This document shows, one piece after another, positions 13,321-26,500 of a stretch of 64,000 nucleotides of DNA (within the stretch, counting starts at the first letter, position 1; every line of letters begins with the position of its first letter). The notes under the pieces are model-generated. The model saw only the letters and a list, made by a program, of their open reading frames with translations. It did no database searches and was not told the origin of the DNA. The DNA comes from Plectrocnemia conspersa (lineage: Eukaryota > Arthropoda > Insecta > Trichoptera > Polycentropodidae), in assembly GCA_009617715.1 (NCBI GenBank), contig VTFK01000045.1, forward strand, positions 372,001 through 436,000, in the 5' to 3' direction. A program made the position numbers and the translations under genes.

Positions 13321-16300
13321 AGAGTACCATAAAACGCCACTTCTTGTAAAAAACTATCAATTGTAAAGTATATAATATACATTTTAAAATTGTGCATACA
13401 TACATGAATATGTATATAAAATATTTTTAAATAAAGCAAGCAAAACATTTCTAATTTTACATTGATACTTTTCAATAAATGTTTACAAATTATAATGTAT
13501 ACATACTAATTTCCCTAATAAATCACTGTAGATATTTATCAAGAGCCAAACATACAGAATCAGCGAGATAACATGGACATCCGTACCACTAATCCTATCA
13601 AATTACATTACAGTTTAGTTATCATAATGCAATTCTATTATGTGTTAAATTGAATAAATCACTACCAACAAATACAATCACAGAATACATATTAATTATT
13701 TCATCGTCAATCAATATTCATTGTATATATATATATACACATATTTAAACACTTTTTATAATCAATTAAACTAATATATTTAGCTGACAATCTGCAGTTA
13801 ATTATAAATCAATCATTCGTTTTAGATTATTATTATCACAAGACATGTTGTTAAATACCATCAATTAGGCGTAAGGTTAAATCTATTTGTACACTTTTTC
13901 AATGCGAAAATTCCCATATCAATATTCCCATAAAAACAAGTCACGTACACCTAACTTTCAAACAAAACTATGTAATTTCATTGTGTACCTCTCGTGTTGA
14001 AGGTAAGTTCTGATAAATCATTAACATGCTCAAGTTTTGTAAGAATAAACAATTAATATTTTTTTAATATGAAACATTGTTATTAGTATAACAATATATA
14101 TGTCATTAAAATTCACTTTAATAATTTTTATTTCTTTAAATATTAACTTCTCTTCAGCTAACCCTGCAAATACTATATATGTACATATTTCTTATTTCCC
14201 ATATATTTCTTAAATCGACGACGTGCTGAACCGTTATCGAATCCTTCTCAAATCCACTCCCTAGCCCACGAAGCAACATAAAGGCGTGATCACAGATATC
14301 ATATATCAGTGATTTCTGATTTTTTCTGTATCCCTTATATTGTCAATAATAACACTGTTGCGGGACATACATAATCCTTCGGGAAAGAAAAACTTCTCAA
14401 ATCCAGCAAGAGCTTTCTCGAGCCTTGAAAGGTTGTTATAAATTTTACGAAATAAATTTTCATCAACCAACAACAATTTAATAGATTCTCTCTTCGGAAA
14501 TATTCTCGGTGTTTACTTTTTAAATTGACAGGTATTCCAACTCGTGTCACACTTATATTTTATACAGACGCCGTATAAAATTGACGTTTATATTTTTTTA
14601 GAGATAGAATATTATGAAATGGCAATAATAACAGTAATATTTTATATAAGTGTATGAGTATGTTTAAAATCATTATAAATTTTATTTTCCACTAAAGCAT
14701 ATTTTGACATAATGTCTTTTGTTGTTAATGTAAGCTTCTAATTAAAATTATTTACTGAGGTGGATATCATAATAATAAAACATTTTAATTTAACTAGAGT
14801 TTATTATATTACCGATATCCATGTTGATTTTATTATAATAGACTTACTACACATTTCAAAGTTATCATTTTGCAACCGAAACATTTCAATGCACTTTTTC
14901 AATATAATAAAACCATCATCAGGCAAAAGTTAATATATAGTATTAACTTTTGACTGATGATGGTTTGACAATGAATATGTTTATATGAATTATATATATG
15001 TAGTGTATCGGGAGCTTGATGCCGTATAATATTTATATGATAATTCGGCGCCTCATCATGAGGTACACACGTAGCCCGAACATTTATCACGTATGAATTA
15101 CTTGGAGCCTGCAAGGTGGCTAACTTTTAATTAGGCTGAAAGTGAGAATGGCACTGCGTTAGTTGTACGGAATACAGAGAACTGCATAACTAAATAGATT
15201 AAAAAAAAAATATTTCAGAACAAATAGATGTTGAAAATCCTTCTTATATGCACTGCACCATAGAACATGATTAATAAAACCAATACCTATATATTATACA
15301 AATTATATGAAAGATCAAAATTTCGTGATCAATTTATAAACAATGTATTTATAGATAATTAAAAAATAATTATCGATATGCTATACAAGCATTGCCTTTT
15401 ACGTGTGCTGTCATACACAATTTCATTGTTCAACGTGAGATATTATTGGATCGCCTCTTAATTGCAACTAAGTGCAGAAATCACCGATATCCGGTACGTA
15501 ATATGAAAGTGCAAGCACTACCATCTGCTCTATATATATAGTGGGATACCAGAACCGAACTCAACTCTAATTAACATACAAACTATAATCTCACGGTCAA
15601 CAATGTTTTTTTTATAATTTTAACAACCTTACATTATTTTACATAATGCGAGCACGTTACCGTAACACCTATGTGCTGAGAAGCAAAAAAACAACTTTCA
15701 CCTTGACGTTGCGGTATTTTGCTCTCGTTACTTTTATTATCATTACAAAAAAAATATAATATAATCTATTTTAATCACATTCTACTAAGTAATAATTTCA
15801 TCGCGTATATTTGTTTATTAAACAAATATCCTCATTCGCTATTACTTAATTAAATTACTGCATTCGTTATTTGTATTTCTCTGAGAAAGTTTCTTGCAGT
15901 TCTGTAATAAGTTAGTATCAATAAAATTTATTTAATGCTATATGTTATTAACGCTGTGCTTTTGTATGTGAACCTTTTTATACATATTGTAAGCCTTTTT
16001 GCTGTAATAAATATTTTTACAAAGAAAGGCGAAAAAAATATAGACTAAGCGATATTTTCATGATAAAATATGCATTGCAGAGAGCATTTTTTTATATTCT
16101 CAGTTACTATAACTGCTAGATGTATGGTTTTCTTTGTATATCTAATAGTTATTTAATGTGTTTTTTTTATACATAAAAAGGCTGTTTAAATGCACATTTC
16201 AAGTTATAATACATATCTTGAGATATCCGAAAAAAAATCTAGTATAGCTTCTTGGTGTAACACAGAATTAAAATTCAGGTACATCGTCAGACGATCACGA

Positions 16301-16479
16301 TTACGACCCTAAGTGACAGTATTATTATTATAAATAGAATATAAAATACTAGTACCAATAATAATCAAATGTCATTGAGTATCTACTAATTAAATTAACG
16401 CACATATATTATAACATTTTGCACGCACGTCTTGTGCAACTCAGTGTTACACAACACTAAGGCAGCACAATTAAATGCT
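13321..16479. other. gene-free AT-rich DNA
   Basis: Nothing recognised apart from the near-perfect inverted repeat at 14910-14966. Confidence 0.55.
14910..14966. repeat. 57-nt near-perfect hairpin
   Basis: Two 26-base arms (14910-14935 and 14941-14966) pair with a single G/A mismatch around the 5-base loop TATAG; the outer parts read AAACCATCATC and GATGATGGTTT. It could be a young foldback element or a small-RNA precursor. There is no target-site duplication to decide. Confidence 0.7.
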
Positions 16480-16860
16480 TTTTTTCCTTATTTCACGCCA
16501 AAGCGTGTGACTGATTCAATGGCACTTCCTGGCATCCGGGAAGTGCGTTTTTTTACAACCCAGCCCGGAAAACTCTCTCCCATCCATCGATTATAAGTTG
16601 CCGACGGATGAAAGTTGGCGACGGCCAAAGTCCAATTAATCGGCTAATTTCCTCGATCCTTCAAACGCGGAAATGCAGCGACTGTCAGAGTTTCCAACAA
16701 TGGGTCCCAACTCGAGCGTCCGACTCGATTCAGCTCAAACGGACCGGATAAAATGTGGCGCCGAGCCGGGTCCGTAATGCGCGACGGATTAACAGACCAA
16801 TTCAACAGACTAAGCCAAATCGGTCCTTGATATACCGGAAACTATATATTAAACACGTGT
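16480..16860. promoter_or_regulatory. G+C-rich island, candidate regulatory element
   Basis: A sharply bounded block of much higher G+C than the AT-rich flanks, with many CpGs and no long reading frame in either strand. It includes the small hairpin GCACTTCC/GGAAGTGC (16524-16550). Blocks like this in an AT-rich gene desert are often conserved enhancers, but that is inference from composition only. Confidence 0.3.
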
Positions 16861-17769
16861 GTACGTACAAGTATATATTAATTACCGGTAACCCTTCTTA
16901 TTCAATCCAATGAAAAGTTTTGACTTTACATCGGGCCGATAACGAACACTTTCAAAGCGCTTTTTTCTTATGATTAAAATTGAAAGGTGAAGTTTTTTGT
17001 TTACATAACTATCCATTTAAACTCAATGAATATGTCTATATGAATGATATTATTAGCAGAGAAAGTGGTGTCATAAATAATAAATAGAAATAAATGACGT
17101 TAATAAAAAAATATAAAGCAGTAAAACATCGGTTATCATTGGCAAACTGGTTTAAAAAAATAAAGAAGAAAATGCTTTTAATAGTCGTTTAACGATCGAT
17201 GAACTTTGTAAAAAATGTAAAGGAGTGTTCATTGTGAAAGGTTGACTGAATTATTAGTCTATTGAAAACTCAGTGATCCTTAATTTTATACCTCTACTTT
17301 CTGAATATCCTGTATTTATTTAATTTAATAAAAATAGCGCTTGAATTGCGTAATGTTAATCATTGCGCTGATTTGCAAATATAATTACGATTAGTGATAT
17401 GAGGATTTATTGTATTAATACATAATAATATAAGGATTTAAATAATATTCAAGTACCTTATAGCTTTTAAATATTATTTACTACATAATGTATTTAAGAA
17501 GTCAACGTATTCTAGGGTCGTATTTTTCGGTTTAGTATTTTAATACGGTTGTGATCAGAATTGATATTATATATATTAAAAAATCATAATATTAACGGCC
17601 AGAATAAATATTATATAGGCAAAATTTATGTTAAATGGTAAGAATTATTTTGATAAATGAGTAAAATCATTTTTTTTAGTTGGCAATAGTTTGATCGTAT
17701 AGTTTTGTTAATACTGACATATCGTATAGTGTAGTTGTTATCGGCAGTTCATTATCATTATTATTTTAA

Positions 17770-17950
17770 TGTGTGTTTTAGCGCCAACTTGTTTGGTAGG
17801 ATTCGCAATATTGTCAGATGTCAACATAACAAGCCGAGCGTGCTCTCCGTCGGGCGCCGCTCTGTCGTTATTCCCGCTTCGTTCGTTCCTGTAAATACCT
17901 TTGCGTTCTAGATACAATTAAATAAATTCGTTAAAAGGTTTAGGTGCGAG
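17770..17950. other. short G+C-richer tract
   Basis: About 150 bases richer in G+C and CpG (for example CCGTCGGGCGCCGCTC at 17847) with no reading frame. It might be an unannotated promoter or non-coding exon; no splice sites or signals make the case. Confidence 0.2.
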
Positions 17951-17959
17951 CGAGATATT

Positions 17960-19429
17960 TTATAAGATATTTATAAAATAAATAATTTATGCCCGTTTAT
18001 ATTTATGAAAGTTACAATTTTTGCTTTAATTCAAAAGATCATTATTTATTTTTATCTTCCTGTATTTATATTCTGAGCGTATTCTTTTTTATTCTTATCA
18101 TTTGGTATTTATTCTGAAAATTCTAACCGAAATTTGATTTTTATTCTGATCCAAAGTTGATTTAAATTTTGCCCCTTTAATTTGATGCCAATAATTATCT
18201 AAAGAATATTATTCACATATAATTTATATTAAAAAATAAATCAAATAAGCATATAATATATACAATAATTTAATTTTGATTTATGTATGATTTTTTTTAT
18301 TTATGTATAAAAATATTATAAAGCCATATTAAAAAAAAGGATAGATATGTAAACACATAGTAAATATACAGATATATATAAAAGCGCTATAACTATATCT
18401 TTGTGCAAATAGACGTTTTATTTGCTTATATTATTTTATATTTTAATATAAAATTTAATATAAGACGTTTTAATTTTTTCTATATAATTTATAAGTTCCT
18501 AGAAATAAAAAAAGATGTTTTTTTTTTATATATATACAATGAGAAGCTGAACTAGCTCATTATTTGAGAATTTTTAATACCCGTAATTACGGCCTAGCAT
18601 CTATGAAATCTGAAAAATCTAGAAAAACCTAATCTGTGATGATTAATTGGATTTTTTCATAATAAGCAATTATAATCTAGATTCCAAAAAAATATTTGAT
18701 TACAATATTATGTCTGTGCACATAATATTGAAAAAACAATATAATAGGCAATTAGGCGAACCCTCAAAGCTACTAAGATACCATGATGTACCCGCCGAGC
18801 GTTACAGCTCCTAGATGGCGCGTTACTGAGGGTCTGCGTTCCCGTAATTATACGGGGACGCACACTATCAAATGCTTCGTAAATTGCGTACCTAGTAGCG
18901 TGTTTTATTAGTATTGTTTTATTGACATAATTTTGTAAATTAATAAGGGTCTGTTCCAAAATAATTATTTGCTTACATGGCTTGAATTGCGTCTCCACCG
19001 ACAACCTTGGATAAAAAGTATATACTCAAAACCCTAGATAGACATAACCCATATTTAAAAATCTCTAGAGCTTTAACATATTTTAATACTGGAATTGATT
19101 TTTTAATATAGACAATAATGTTGATAAAACAAGTCCGAGCAGTTTAACCCATGTCAAATAGTATATTCATTGCCTTAATACCGGTATAAAGAAAATTTGT
19201 CGGAATAGCATTAGATACCGTTAGTTAAAGCCTTATTGATAGCCACCTCTCGTTAAACAAATTTTACTACTATATGCTTGTTACGTTCTTCTAAATATTA
19301 TGCTAGTCCGTAATGTGACAGTCGATCACGTTAGTCCAATTATGCTGTAAAATATTTTATAATCAAATTTATTTACAATAACTTTATTATGGATATCATT
19401 GTACAAATCAGCGAATCGCATCCCAGTTT
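17960..19429. other. gene-free DNA with a small G+C-richer patch
   Basis: Mostly AT-rich. The patch at 18750-18960 is richer in G+C and carries a small inverted repeat CCCGTAATTATACGGG (about 18841-18856). A 98-codon - strand frame over it (19004-18708) shows no domain and looks accidental. Confidence 0.45.
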
Positions 19430-19690
19430 ACCGATGTAATCGCGCATCGTGCATGTAAAGCAGTCGTTACGCCGTGTTAGCTAAGAATTTCCGGTTCCGT
19501 TTTACACTCGCATCGCGTCTATAAAGAAGCGCAGCAATACTCGTAAATCAAACGCTCCAGCTCAAGGCTATCAAATTTCCCTTCTTTGAATCCTCTTCGA
19601 AATTTTCGAAGATTTAATTCAGGCGAAATCGAGCGCATTTCCCCGTTTACGAAGCAGAATCAATAAGTAAACAGACAATCGCTCGTGACT
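19430..19690. promoter_or_regulatory. G+C-richer island, candidate regulatory element
   Basis: CpG-containing non-coding block (from about CGAATCGCATCCC to CAATCGCTCGTGACTGG) distinct from its AT-rich flanks. No ORF, tRNA or repeat recognised. The regulatory role is inferred from composition only. Confidence 0.25.
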
Positions 19691-19914
19691 GGAGAAACTG
19701 CACCACGTAAAAATAAATACTACATTTCGTTTCAAAATCTGTATATATAATCGCAATTAAAAAGATTGATAATTTTTCTATTTAGAAATGATTAAAAAGT
19801 TCAACTCAATATAAAATATTATGATTTGATCTTATCATGATTAATTCTAAATAAAATTATTAAAATAACTCATATATTTTATAAAAATTATCAAAGAAAA
19901 TTTAGTTAGCCTAG

Positions 19915-20280
19915 TCGTTTTCGTTTCAAAATCTGTTATATGCATCTAAGTCTGTCTATATACTCTCTATCTACGTATATAAGCCTACCCTCCTTAACCG
20001 ATAATTGCAAAGCTTGAAACGTTTAAATCGCTTTGTCGTTAAGTAAAGTTATATTTGTTTAATCTTTCGATCAATGTATGTAAATATAACTTGAATGGCT
20101 CTCTCGAACTAATTACAGGTTTATTTGCGTTTAATATTAATCCCGGGCAACGCCGCGGGTGAAATCGCTTGTCTCCAATAAACAGTGTCGTACCTGAATA
20201 ACTACCATCCGTACTCCATCGATTAATAAAGCAATTAAAATTAAAAATAACATCTTCCATCAAGGCAAAGCAGAGATGCT
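19915..20280. mobile_element. possible decayed mobile-element fragment
   Basis: Contains CCCGGGCAACGCCGCGGGTG (about 20142-20161) next to a microsatellite-like CTATATACTCTCTATCTACG. This is a combination I associate with old invertebrate repeat ends, but no terminal repeats or protein match were found. The 74-codon - strand frame across it is not a gene. Confidence 0.25.
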
Positions 20281-21179
20281 AGCTGACGCTTTTTCTATAT
20301 CATACGAACTCACTAAAACTTTTACATATTCTAAAACTAAAAGGAAAAGTCAATAGATCGATAATGAAAATAACAGCATTCGCGGTAGATAACGATTTAA
20401 TTTGCAAAGTTAACTCAGAGGAAATTTTAAATATCATTAAAATTTTAAAAATAAAAAAGCTATAACGTTTGCTTATTTTTGGGGATTTTTGTAACCATTT
20501 AGAAAATTGCTAAAATTCATCCAATAAGGATCTTACAATTCCGATTAGTTAACGCTCAATTAATTTATTACTGTAATTTAGTAAAATATTTGAAAAAATG
20601 GACATAATGAATCTTACCTTTAAAAGAAGATTAAAAAAATCATAGCCGTACAGTTCGGCTTCCGCAAAAATTACTTGAAAACACATCAATGAAAAGTTTG
20701 CCGGGGGCATATATACGCTAATTTTAATATAAAAATAAATACGGGTCTTTTAGTGTTATATAAAGAAAAAAATTCAACATGGTATGGCATGAAAATTTGA
20801 TTCGTAACAATACAAATACAATCTGTTTCATTGAATACGCTGATACCTTAGAAGTAGAAAGTATGTTATTTTACTAAATAATGAACACTCGATACAACCA
20901 CACTAACCTACTAATCTCGTGTATCGGAGACTACGATAAATAAAACATCAAATTAAAATATAAACACAAAATGCTAAAGCACATACTGCTGTAGAGATTT
21001 AAGATATAAGATTTACTTATATCTTTAGATATAAAATGTACTTAAATTAGAAAATTAAAAATGCACAATTACAACACATGTAAAATTGTCCACGCACCAA
21101 ACACAATATATACCTTTACGAGGGCGTTTTATTTATTTATTTTTTCTTGAAATAACATTATTTAAACGCGTCGTTATAA

Positions 21180-21600
21180 TTTAATTAGTCGTGATATTGG
21201 GCAATTAGCGTAATCGCGCAGCAGCGATACCGCGCCGCAGATGTTTCACGGCGGAGTAAACGTAAACGTGATAATGACCCGATCGTCAAACGGGTCGTTT
21301 TGCATGGAATTAGCAATTCAAATGCCAGCCAGGCCAGTTCCGGGGGCAAAAAGTGCCTAGTGTGACCCTGCCTCTGCCTCCTTGTCACCGTCTTGGCTGA
21401 TATCTTAACGATCGAACGGGATGACTCTAATTAAATTGCGATTCTTGGCGCCGAGTCAAGGGTTCGCCTCCACTTTATTGGCCTCGGCTGAAAAATCTGA
21501 ATTAATATCCCAGCGTCTTGGTGCTCGCTTCCTAATACGGTCGATTAATTTTTCACGAGCCGCCACTGGACGATTTTAATTTTAAGCTTTTATCGTACAC
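21180..21600. promoter_or_regulatory. G+C-rich island, candidate regulatory element
   Basis: Roughly 400 bases of CpG-rich DNA in an AT-rich desert, with TAATTA-type homeodomain-like cores at both ends and inside (TTAATTAG at 21182, CTAATTAAAT at 21427). The 67-codon - strand frame inside has no domain. It is the best enhancer-like block in the left third, again from composition only. Confidence 0.3.
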
Positions 21601-24240
21601 GACGATACTGAAATGTTTTGTTATTTATTTATTAATACGTACACCGAATGATAATCGCAATTTTAATTGGATGTTTAGTATTTACAATATTCTTTGACAT
21701 CGAAAGAAAATCTCATAACAAGAGAAAATACTACAAAGAGATGTAAAGGAGGAGCATGTATACTAAATATATGTATATATAAGTATTTTATATTATAAAG
21801 CTAATTATATTTTTTTTAATATACAATATATTAGTAACTGTTTAAGTCTAGTTTATTGTTTTTACAGTTTAATTGTATCCTAACAGAAAAAAAATCATTG
21901 ATTCAATCTCTATCATATTGAAAAAATTGCTTATGCATATTTTAATATTATATTTAAATTCTCTACCATTTTCTTAGATGTACTTAAATTCTGTACCATT
22001 TTCTTCGTGTGCTTTTCGAATATGAATCTGTTATTATCGTTAACATCAGTAAGTTTGCTTCAATCGACGATTGCGTAAGAATAGAGATTCGTTTATGATC
22101 TCTGAAAAATATTTTTATAATAATATTTAATTTGTCTACACTTTATATAACAATTAATTGCTTACTTTGTATTAATTATGTAACTTGTTAAGAACAAATA
22201 CATAGTTGTATTCATTCATTGTTAAATTTATTCGAGTTTAGTTACTTTACTAACAAACATGCAAAATAATATAGTTTAATAAAAATATAAAATGATATTT
22301 AAATTAAAATTGCTAAATATAATAAATTTCCTCCATCTGTAGTTATACATAATATATAATTTATATTTTATTGAACAATAGTAATAGATAAATATTTATT
22401 TTTTAATGTGATTTTATTCATTTTTATATATTGGTAATAATATATACCTATGCGTATGTATGCATATATATATAATATTAATAGGAAATTCATTACTGTA
22501 CCGAAACATGCCAAATAAATCAATTTTTCATCGTCAAGAATCGAACGCGTAATTTAGGTAGACATTATAATAAATTAGGTTCATGAACTTCCTTATAAAA
22601 TATTAGTTACGTACAACGTAATAAATATTTTACGGCCGACACGCTAGGCCGTAAACAATAATTTCTACGTGCATGATTTTATTTAAATTTAATTCACAAA
22701 TTACATCACGGATATCGTACTATAAAATTTACGCTGTGAAACTCGCCGAGGAAAATTTTCACAGCCTTCCTGTGAAGCGCTTAGAAAATTAATTTTCCCG
22801 ATATACGGAAACCAGTTTGAGATAAAACGCGGTATATGCAAAATATCTCACGTATTCGATTTCATTGTATAATATTAATAGCCTATACCATCACATATGT
22901 ACAATATATAATAATATATACGCATGCAAATAACATTTAAACAACTGTATGGTTAAATAAACACTCAAGGAAATACTTTTTTTTTTAAAGAAAAAATATT
23001 TATCATACGATCCTGGACCAGGATTTTTAAGATAACCTATACAGTCGTAGATAAAAAGTCCCTTAATTTTAAGTATAAAGCAATTATTTATTATAACATA
23101 AATATAATCATGACCACAAAGTTACGCGCAATAGCTATTTAAAAGTGAAATTTACATTGCACGATCTATGAAAGTGATAAAATTTCTTGTTAAACGGGAA
23201 ATCAATAATTCATGATCGTACTCAATATTATAATATTTTAATACAATATTTCACGATAATCGATTTTTGTATTATAGATTGTGTATACGTGCACGCAATA
23301 TAATTTATGCACTTTAGTTTTTATATCAGAGTTGTCAATGACACTAACGACGCGTTTAGAATGGCATGTGTCGTTTCTTTACAATCTCTCTTTATTATAT
23401 CACAGTATTAGATAAATATGTAAAAAAATATCGTATGGTTCTCATGTTTTTTTGCATGACAATATAACATTTGTGACACCAATTTCTCACTTGTCGTAAC
23501 AACCTACACAATGGCTTATTTTATCATTCCGTAATAGGTCTGCAACAATTTATAAAAGCAAAATATATCATAAATAATTTATGTTAAATTTTATACAGGG
23601 AAACAATATTACAACAGTACTCTTTATAAAACTAATAACATTTTAAACGATCTAGTGAAATATCAAACACTAAATACTAATACAAAAAAAAAACCTATTG
23701 GTAAAAACAGTTATAATTTAAGAACTAAATCAATGGCCTTAAAAAATAAATCGCAGCAAATATTAAGAATAAAAATTAATAATTAAATCACTTAAATATT
23801 TAATTATTCATAATAGTCCATTAAAATAACATTTTCAATCTAAAACCAGGACAGAAATGCGTTAATTAAAACAAATAATGTTTTAAGATACTTGTACTAT
23901 TTCAAATTGATCTGTACTTTTTAGCTTATTGCGAAAAAAAATTGGGGGAATTAAGTTAAAAAACAAATATAATAGATATTTAAGTATGTGTGCTCACTTT
24001 AAATATATGTTTTTTCGATTTTTGAGAACTATGATATTATACATCTTGTCTTATGTTTGATGATATGTAAAGACTTTTAAAGATTTTCTAGATTAAAAGT
24101 ATATTTAATACTAAATGACTAACAATAGTCTTATTAGTATTATATATGCATCACATGACCTTAAATATTTTTTGCATATTTTTTAATAAATTATGATTTA
24201 TTGTTACTAAATTTATGACTCTCCTAATTATTTTACATAT
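21601..24240. other. gene-free AT-rich DNA
   Basis: Nothing coding. There is a short G+C-richer patch near 22,630-22,850 with a 9-bp hairpin TTTACGGCC/GGCCGTAAA (22629-22655). Confidence 0.5.
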
Positions 24241-24767
24241 GAGTTTTTTTGGAAGAACCCGCGAACTGGGAGTCATTCAAGTTTAATACTCATATAAATA
24301 AAATTGCACAAAAATTAGTAGCCTACTCATCTCGAAGTTTATATTAATTCCTGGCAGCTAATAGATGACGGCTGGGACAGACCAAATTTTGGCAATTGAA
24401 ATGGATAGGCTGCTAAAGTCAAGCTTGGACAAATTGTTGTTAAAATAATTATGAACTAGACCAAATAAAATTTTAAAAGTTGGCGATCAGCGTTCTGTCT
24501 ACCCGCTTCTCCCATCGTTTGAGAAACTGATTACGATCGATTTGGGCATCATTAGAATATATTCATATATTCCATTCTGAAATGAATCATTACAAACTCT
24601 TCCAGTCAAATACTCTCTCTTATTTAAAGCATCTTCCAACGGCACCTACTGAATCGCATTCACAGAGTAAGGCTCTCTTAAGAAAATCGAGGACAAAATT
24701 AGAACGCACTTCATATACAAGAGCTCCTAGACGGGGTCACCAAGGGTTTGTACTAGGCACGTATGGT

Positions 24768-24874
24768 GAGATAGTTTTCCTTTCGCTCGCTCGCGTGCCA
24801 AGTAATGAGAGTGAGTGAGATATAAGGCCGTGCGGAACGCACGCCAGCGAGCGAGCGAAATAAGAAAGTATCTC
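24768..24874. repeat. long inverted repeat with CGCTCGCTCG core, MITE-like
   Basis: Left arm 24768-24798 (GAGATAGTTTTCC then TTTCGCTCGCTCGCGTGC) is repeated inverted at 24839-24874, ending AAGTATCTC, with small indels. The G+C-rich arms are flanked by AT-rich DNA. Probably the ends of a small non-autonomous DNA transposon; target duplications were not identified. The + strand 78-codon frame at 24582-24818 runs into it and is not a gene. Confidence 0.55.
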
Positions 24875-25017
24875 ATCTATATTTATGAGTTTTTTATGTT
24901 CTATATTTATGGGTATTTTTAATACACATAATATATTCTCTATGAGTTGAAGTAGCTCTAGTAAAAGAATTTTTAAACATAATATGTACCCAGATCGATT
25001 TGAATTAATCCGTAAGA

Positions 25018-25051
25018 TTAAGAAAATCTAGGTAAACCTAGATTTTCTTAA
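25018..25051. repeat. 34-bp perfect hairpin
   Basis: Arms TTAAGAAAATCTAGGT and ACCTAGATTTTCTTAA pair perfectly around AA. The word CCTAGATTTTCTTAATC recurs near 54557-54573, and a looser version near 18615, suggesting an interspersed element end. Confidence 0.7.
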
Positions 25052-25079
25052 GCCTGTTTAAATGATCGATCGGAATTAT

Positions 25080-25200
25080 AATTATATAATAATCAATAAT
25101 TTCGATCTCCCAGATACGTTAGAAACTGAAAAATGATCCATATGGATTTAACCCCAGGTCTTTCAGGTCTGTATACCGCGATTTAAATAACTTGTCTGTG
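25080..25200 (-). repeat. tRNA-derived SINE remnant, copy 1
   Basis: Shares with copy 2 (about 36130-36300) the ordered words ATTT-GATCTC, GATCCATATG, AACCC-AG-TCT-TCAG and TATACCG. Read on the - strand they form a tRNA-like head with a B-box-like GGGGTTAAATCC. It is diverged and internally deleted relative to copy 2. Confidence 0.4.
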
Positions 25201-26500
25201 GGGCTGATTTAAATTTAAATAAAATGTTTTATGTTAAAATTTGTAGTGGTTTAAACTACGTCTACTTCGCTAAACTAAATATTTTCACAAATGAAATTAA
25301 CTTTTAAAATACGTCTGTTTCATTTATTTTTATTTTAGCATAATATCAGTTAATGGGTGAAATACCTGAAAATGATTGATGTTTTTAATGGTTTAATTAT
25401 AATTGTTACCAATAATTTATTTAAATTTGCAGACTATAAGTCTAATAGTATCAATGTATTGTATCGTACATGTTTTTCTTAAATTCGTACTAAATTGCTT
25501 CATATTTTTGGAGTGGAGTGAAGGGAAGGAAGGAGAGTATAAAATTTAAAGTTCCGCTTCCGATCTTGAGTGTAATATTGTACACAACTATTTTTTGGAT
25601 TAAATCTTAAATTTTCTTTATCGTAAGAAATTTTCCACAGTACTAGTGAATAATATAACTTATTTCCGATTTACATTTTAATTAAGATGTTCTTGTATTG
25701 GTCTTCGTGTACATGGTATGCAATTAAATATTTATTTTGTTGTAAAAAAGTTATGTTATAATTTTTTTCTATGCTGAGCGTTATCATAACTAACATTTTT
25801 CATCGTTTTACTAATATTTCATTTTATGAATTATTTCTGAAATATTTATTTATTATAGAAACACATATTTTGAATCAATAACTCACGCTTTATACGCATC
25901 TGACACGTTTGAAACATGCGTTTATATTTTTATAAAATACTATATTTCGCATGCCAGCATAATTGTGTAGTTAATTTAACAGTAGTGTTTTTATTAATAA
26001 TATAGTTTTTTATTATTATTTGTTATTTTGGAGATGTAGGATTTTTATAGCATATATATTAGAATAGTTGGAAGTGAAGTTATTACTATAATACATTTTA
26101 CTTAAGGTCGTTTTAATTTATTTATATTACTCTTATATAACTTTTCGTTGACTTTTGAAGAATAATCCAATTAGTTATAATTTTAATTATTTTTATAACA
26201 CTGCGTGTGAAAGCACATATAATAAATTATGTACATGTCTGACACTTAAAAAACACTGAACAAAGAAATTGTTTCTTTTTTCGCAAAAATATTGTACGCT
26301 TCGCGGATTGACACGCAACACTTCCCCTCCCAATCCATTTCCCCCACGATTAGCCGATCGATCTTAACTACCGCGTAAAACTCATTTATCGATCATTCAC
26401 TATTTGCTATCCGCTATTGAACCGTCGTGTAAATACGTCTCGTCTACAATGAAGTGCTAGTTACAATTATTTCAATAAAATCGTGTCATAATACAGCAAA
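25200..26500 (+). promoter_or_regulatory. GMC 5' flank
   Basis: AT-rich until about 26270, then a G+C-richer 200-base segment with a pyrimidine-rich CACTTCCCCTCCCAATCC and a TCATTC initiator-like word near 26393, directly before the GMC coding start. Probably the core promoter and 5' UTR; the TSS cannot be fixed. Confidence 0.35.
26449..26460 (+). promoter_or_regulatory. possible upstream ORF (Met-Lys-Cys-stop) before the GMC start
   Basis: An ATG followed after two codons by TAG lies 41 bases upstream of the GMC start codon. If the transcript begins upstream of it, ribosomes would meet this mini-ORF first. An AG dinucleotide directly before CAAAATG at 26493-26494 could instead be a 3' splice site, in which case this stretch would be intronic. 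The transcription start cannot be fixed from sequence. Confidence 0.3.

Noticed and set aside
18708..19004. 98-codon - strand frame
   Set aside because: No domain. The G+C-richer patch it crosses is better described as non-coding.
21185..21388. 67-codon - strand frame in a G+C island
   Set aside because: Arg/Leu-rich translation typical of chance frames in CpG-rich DNA.
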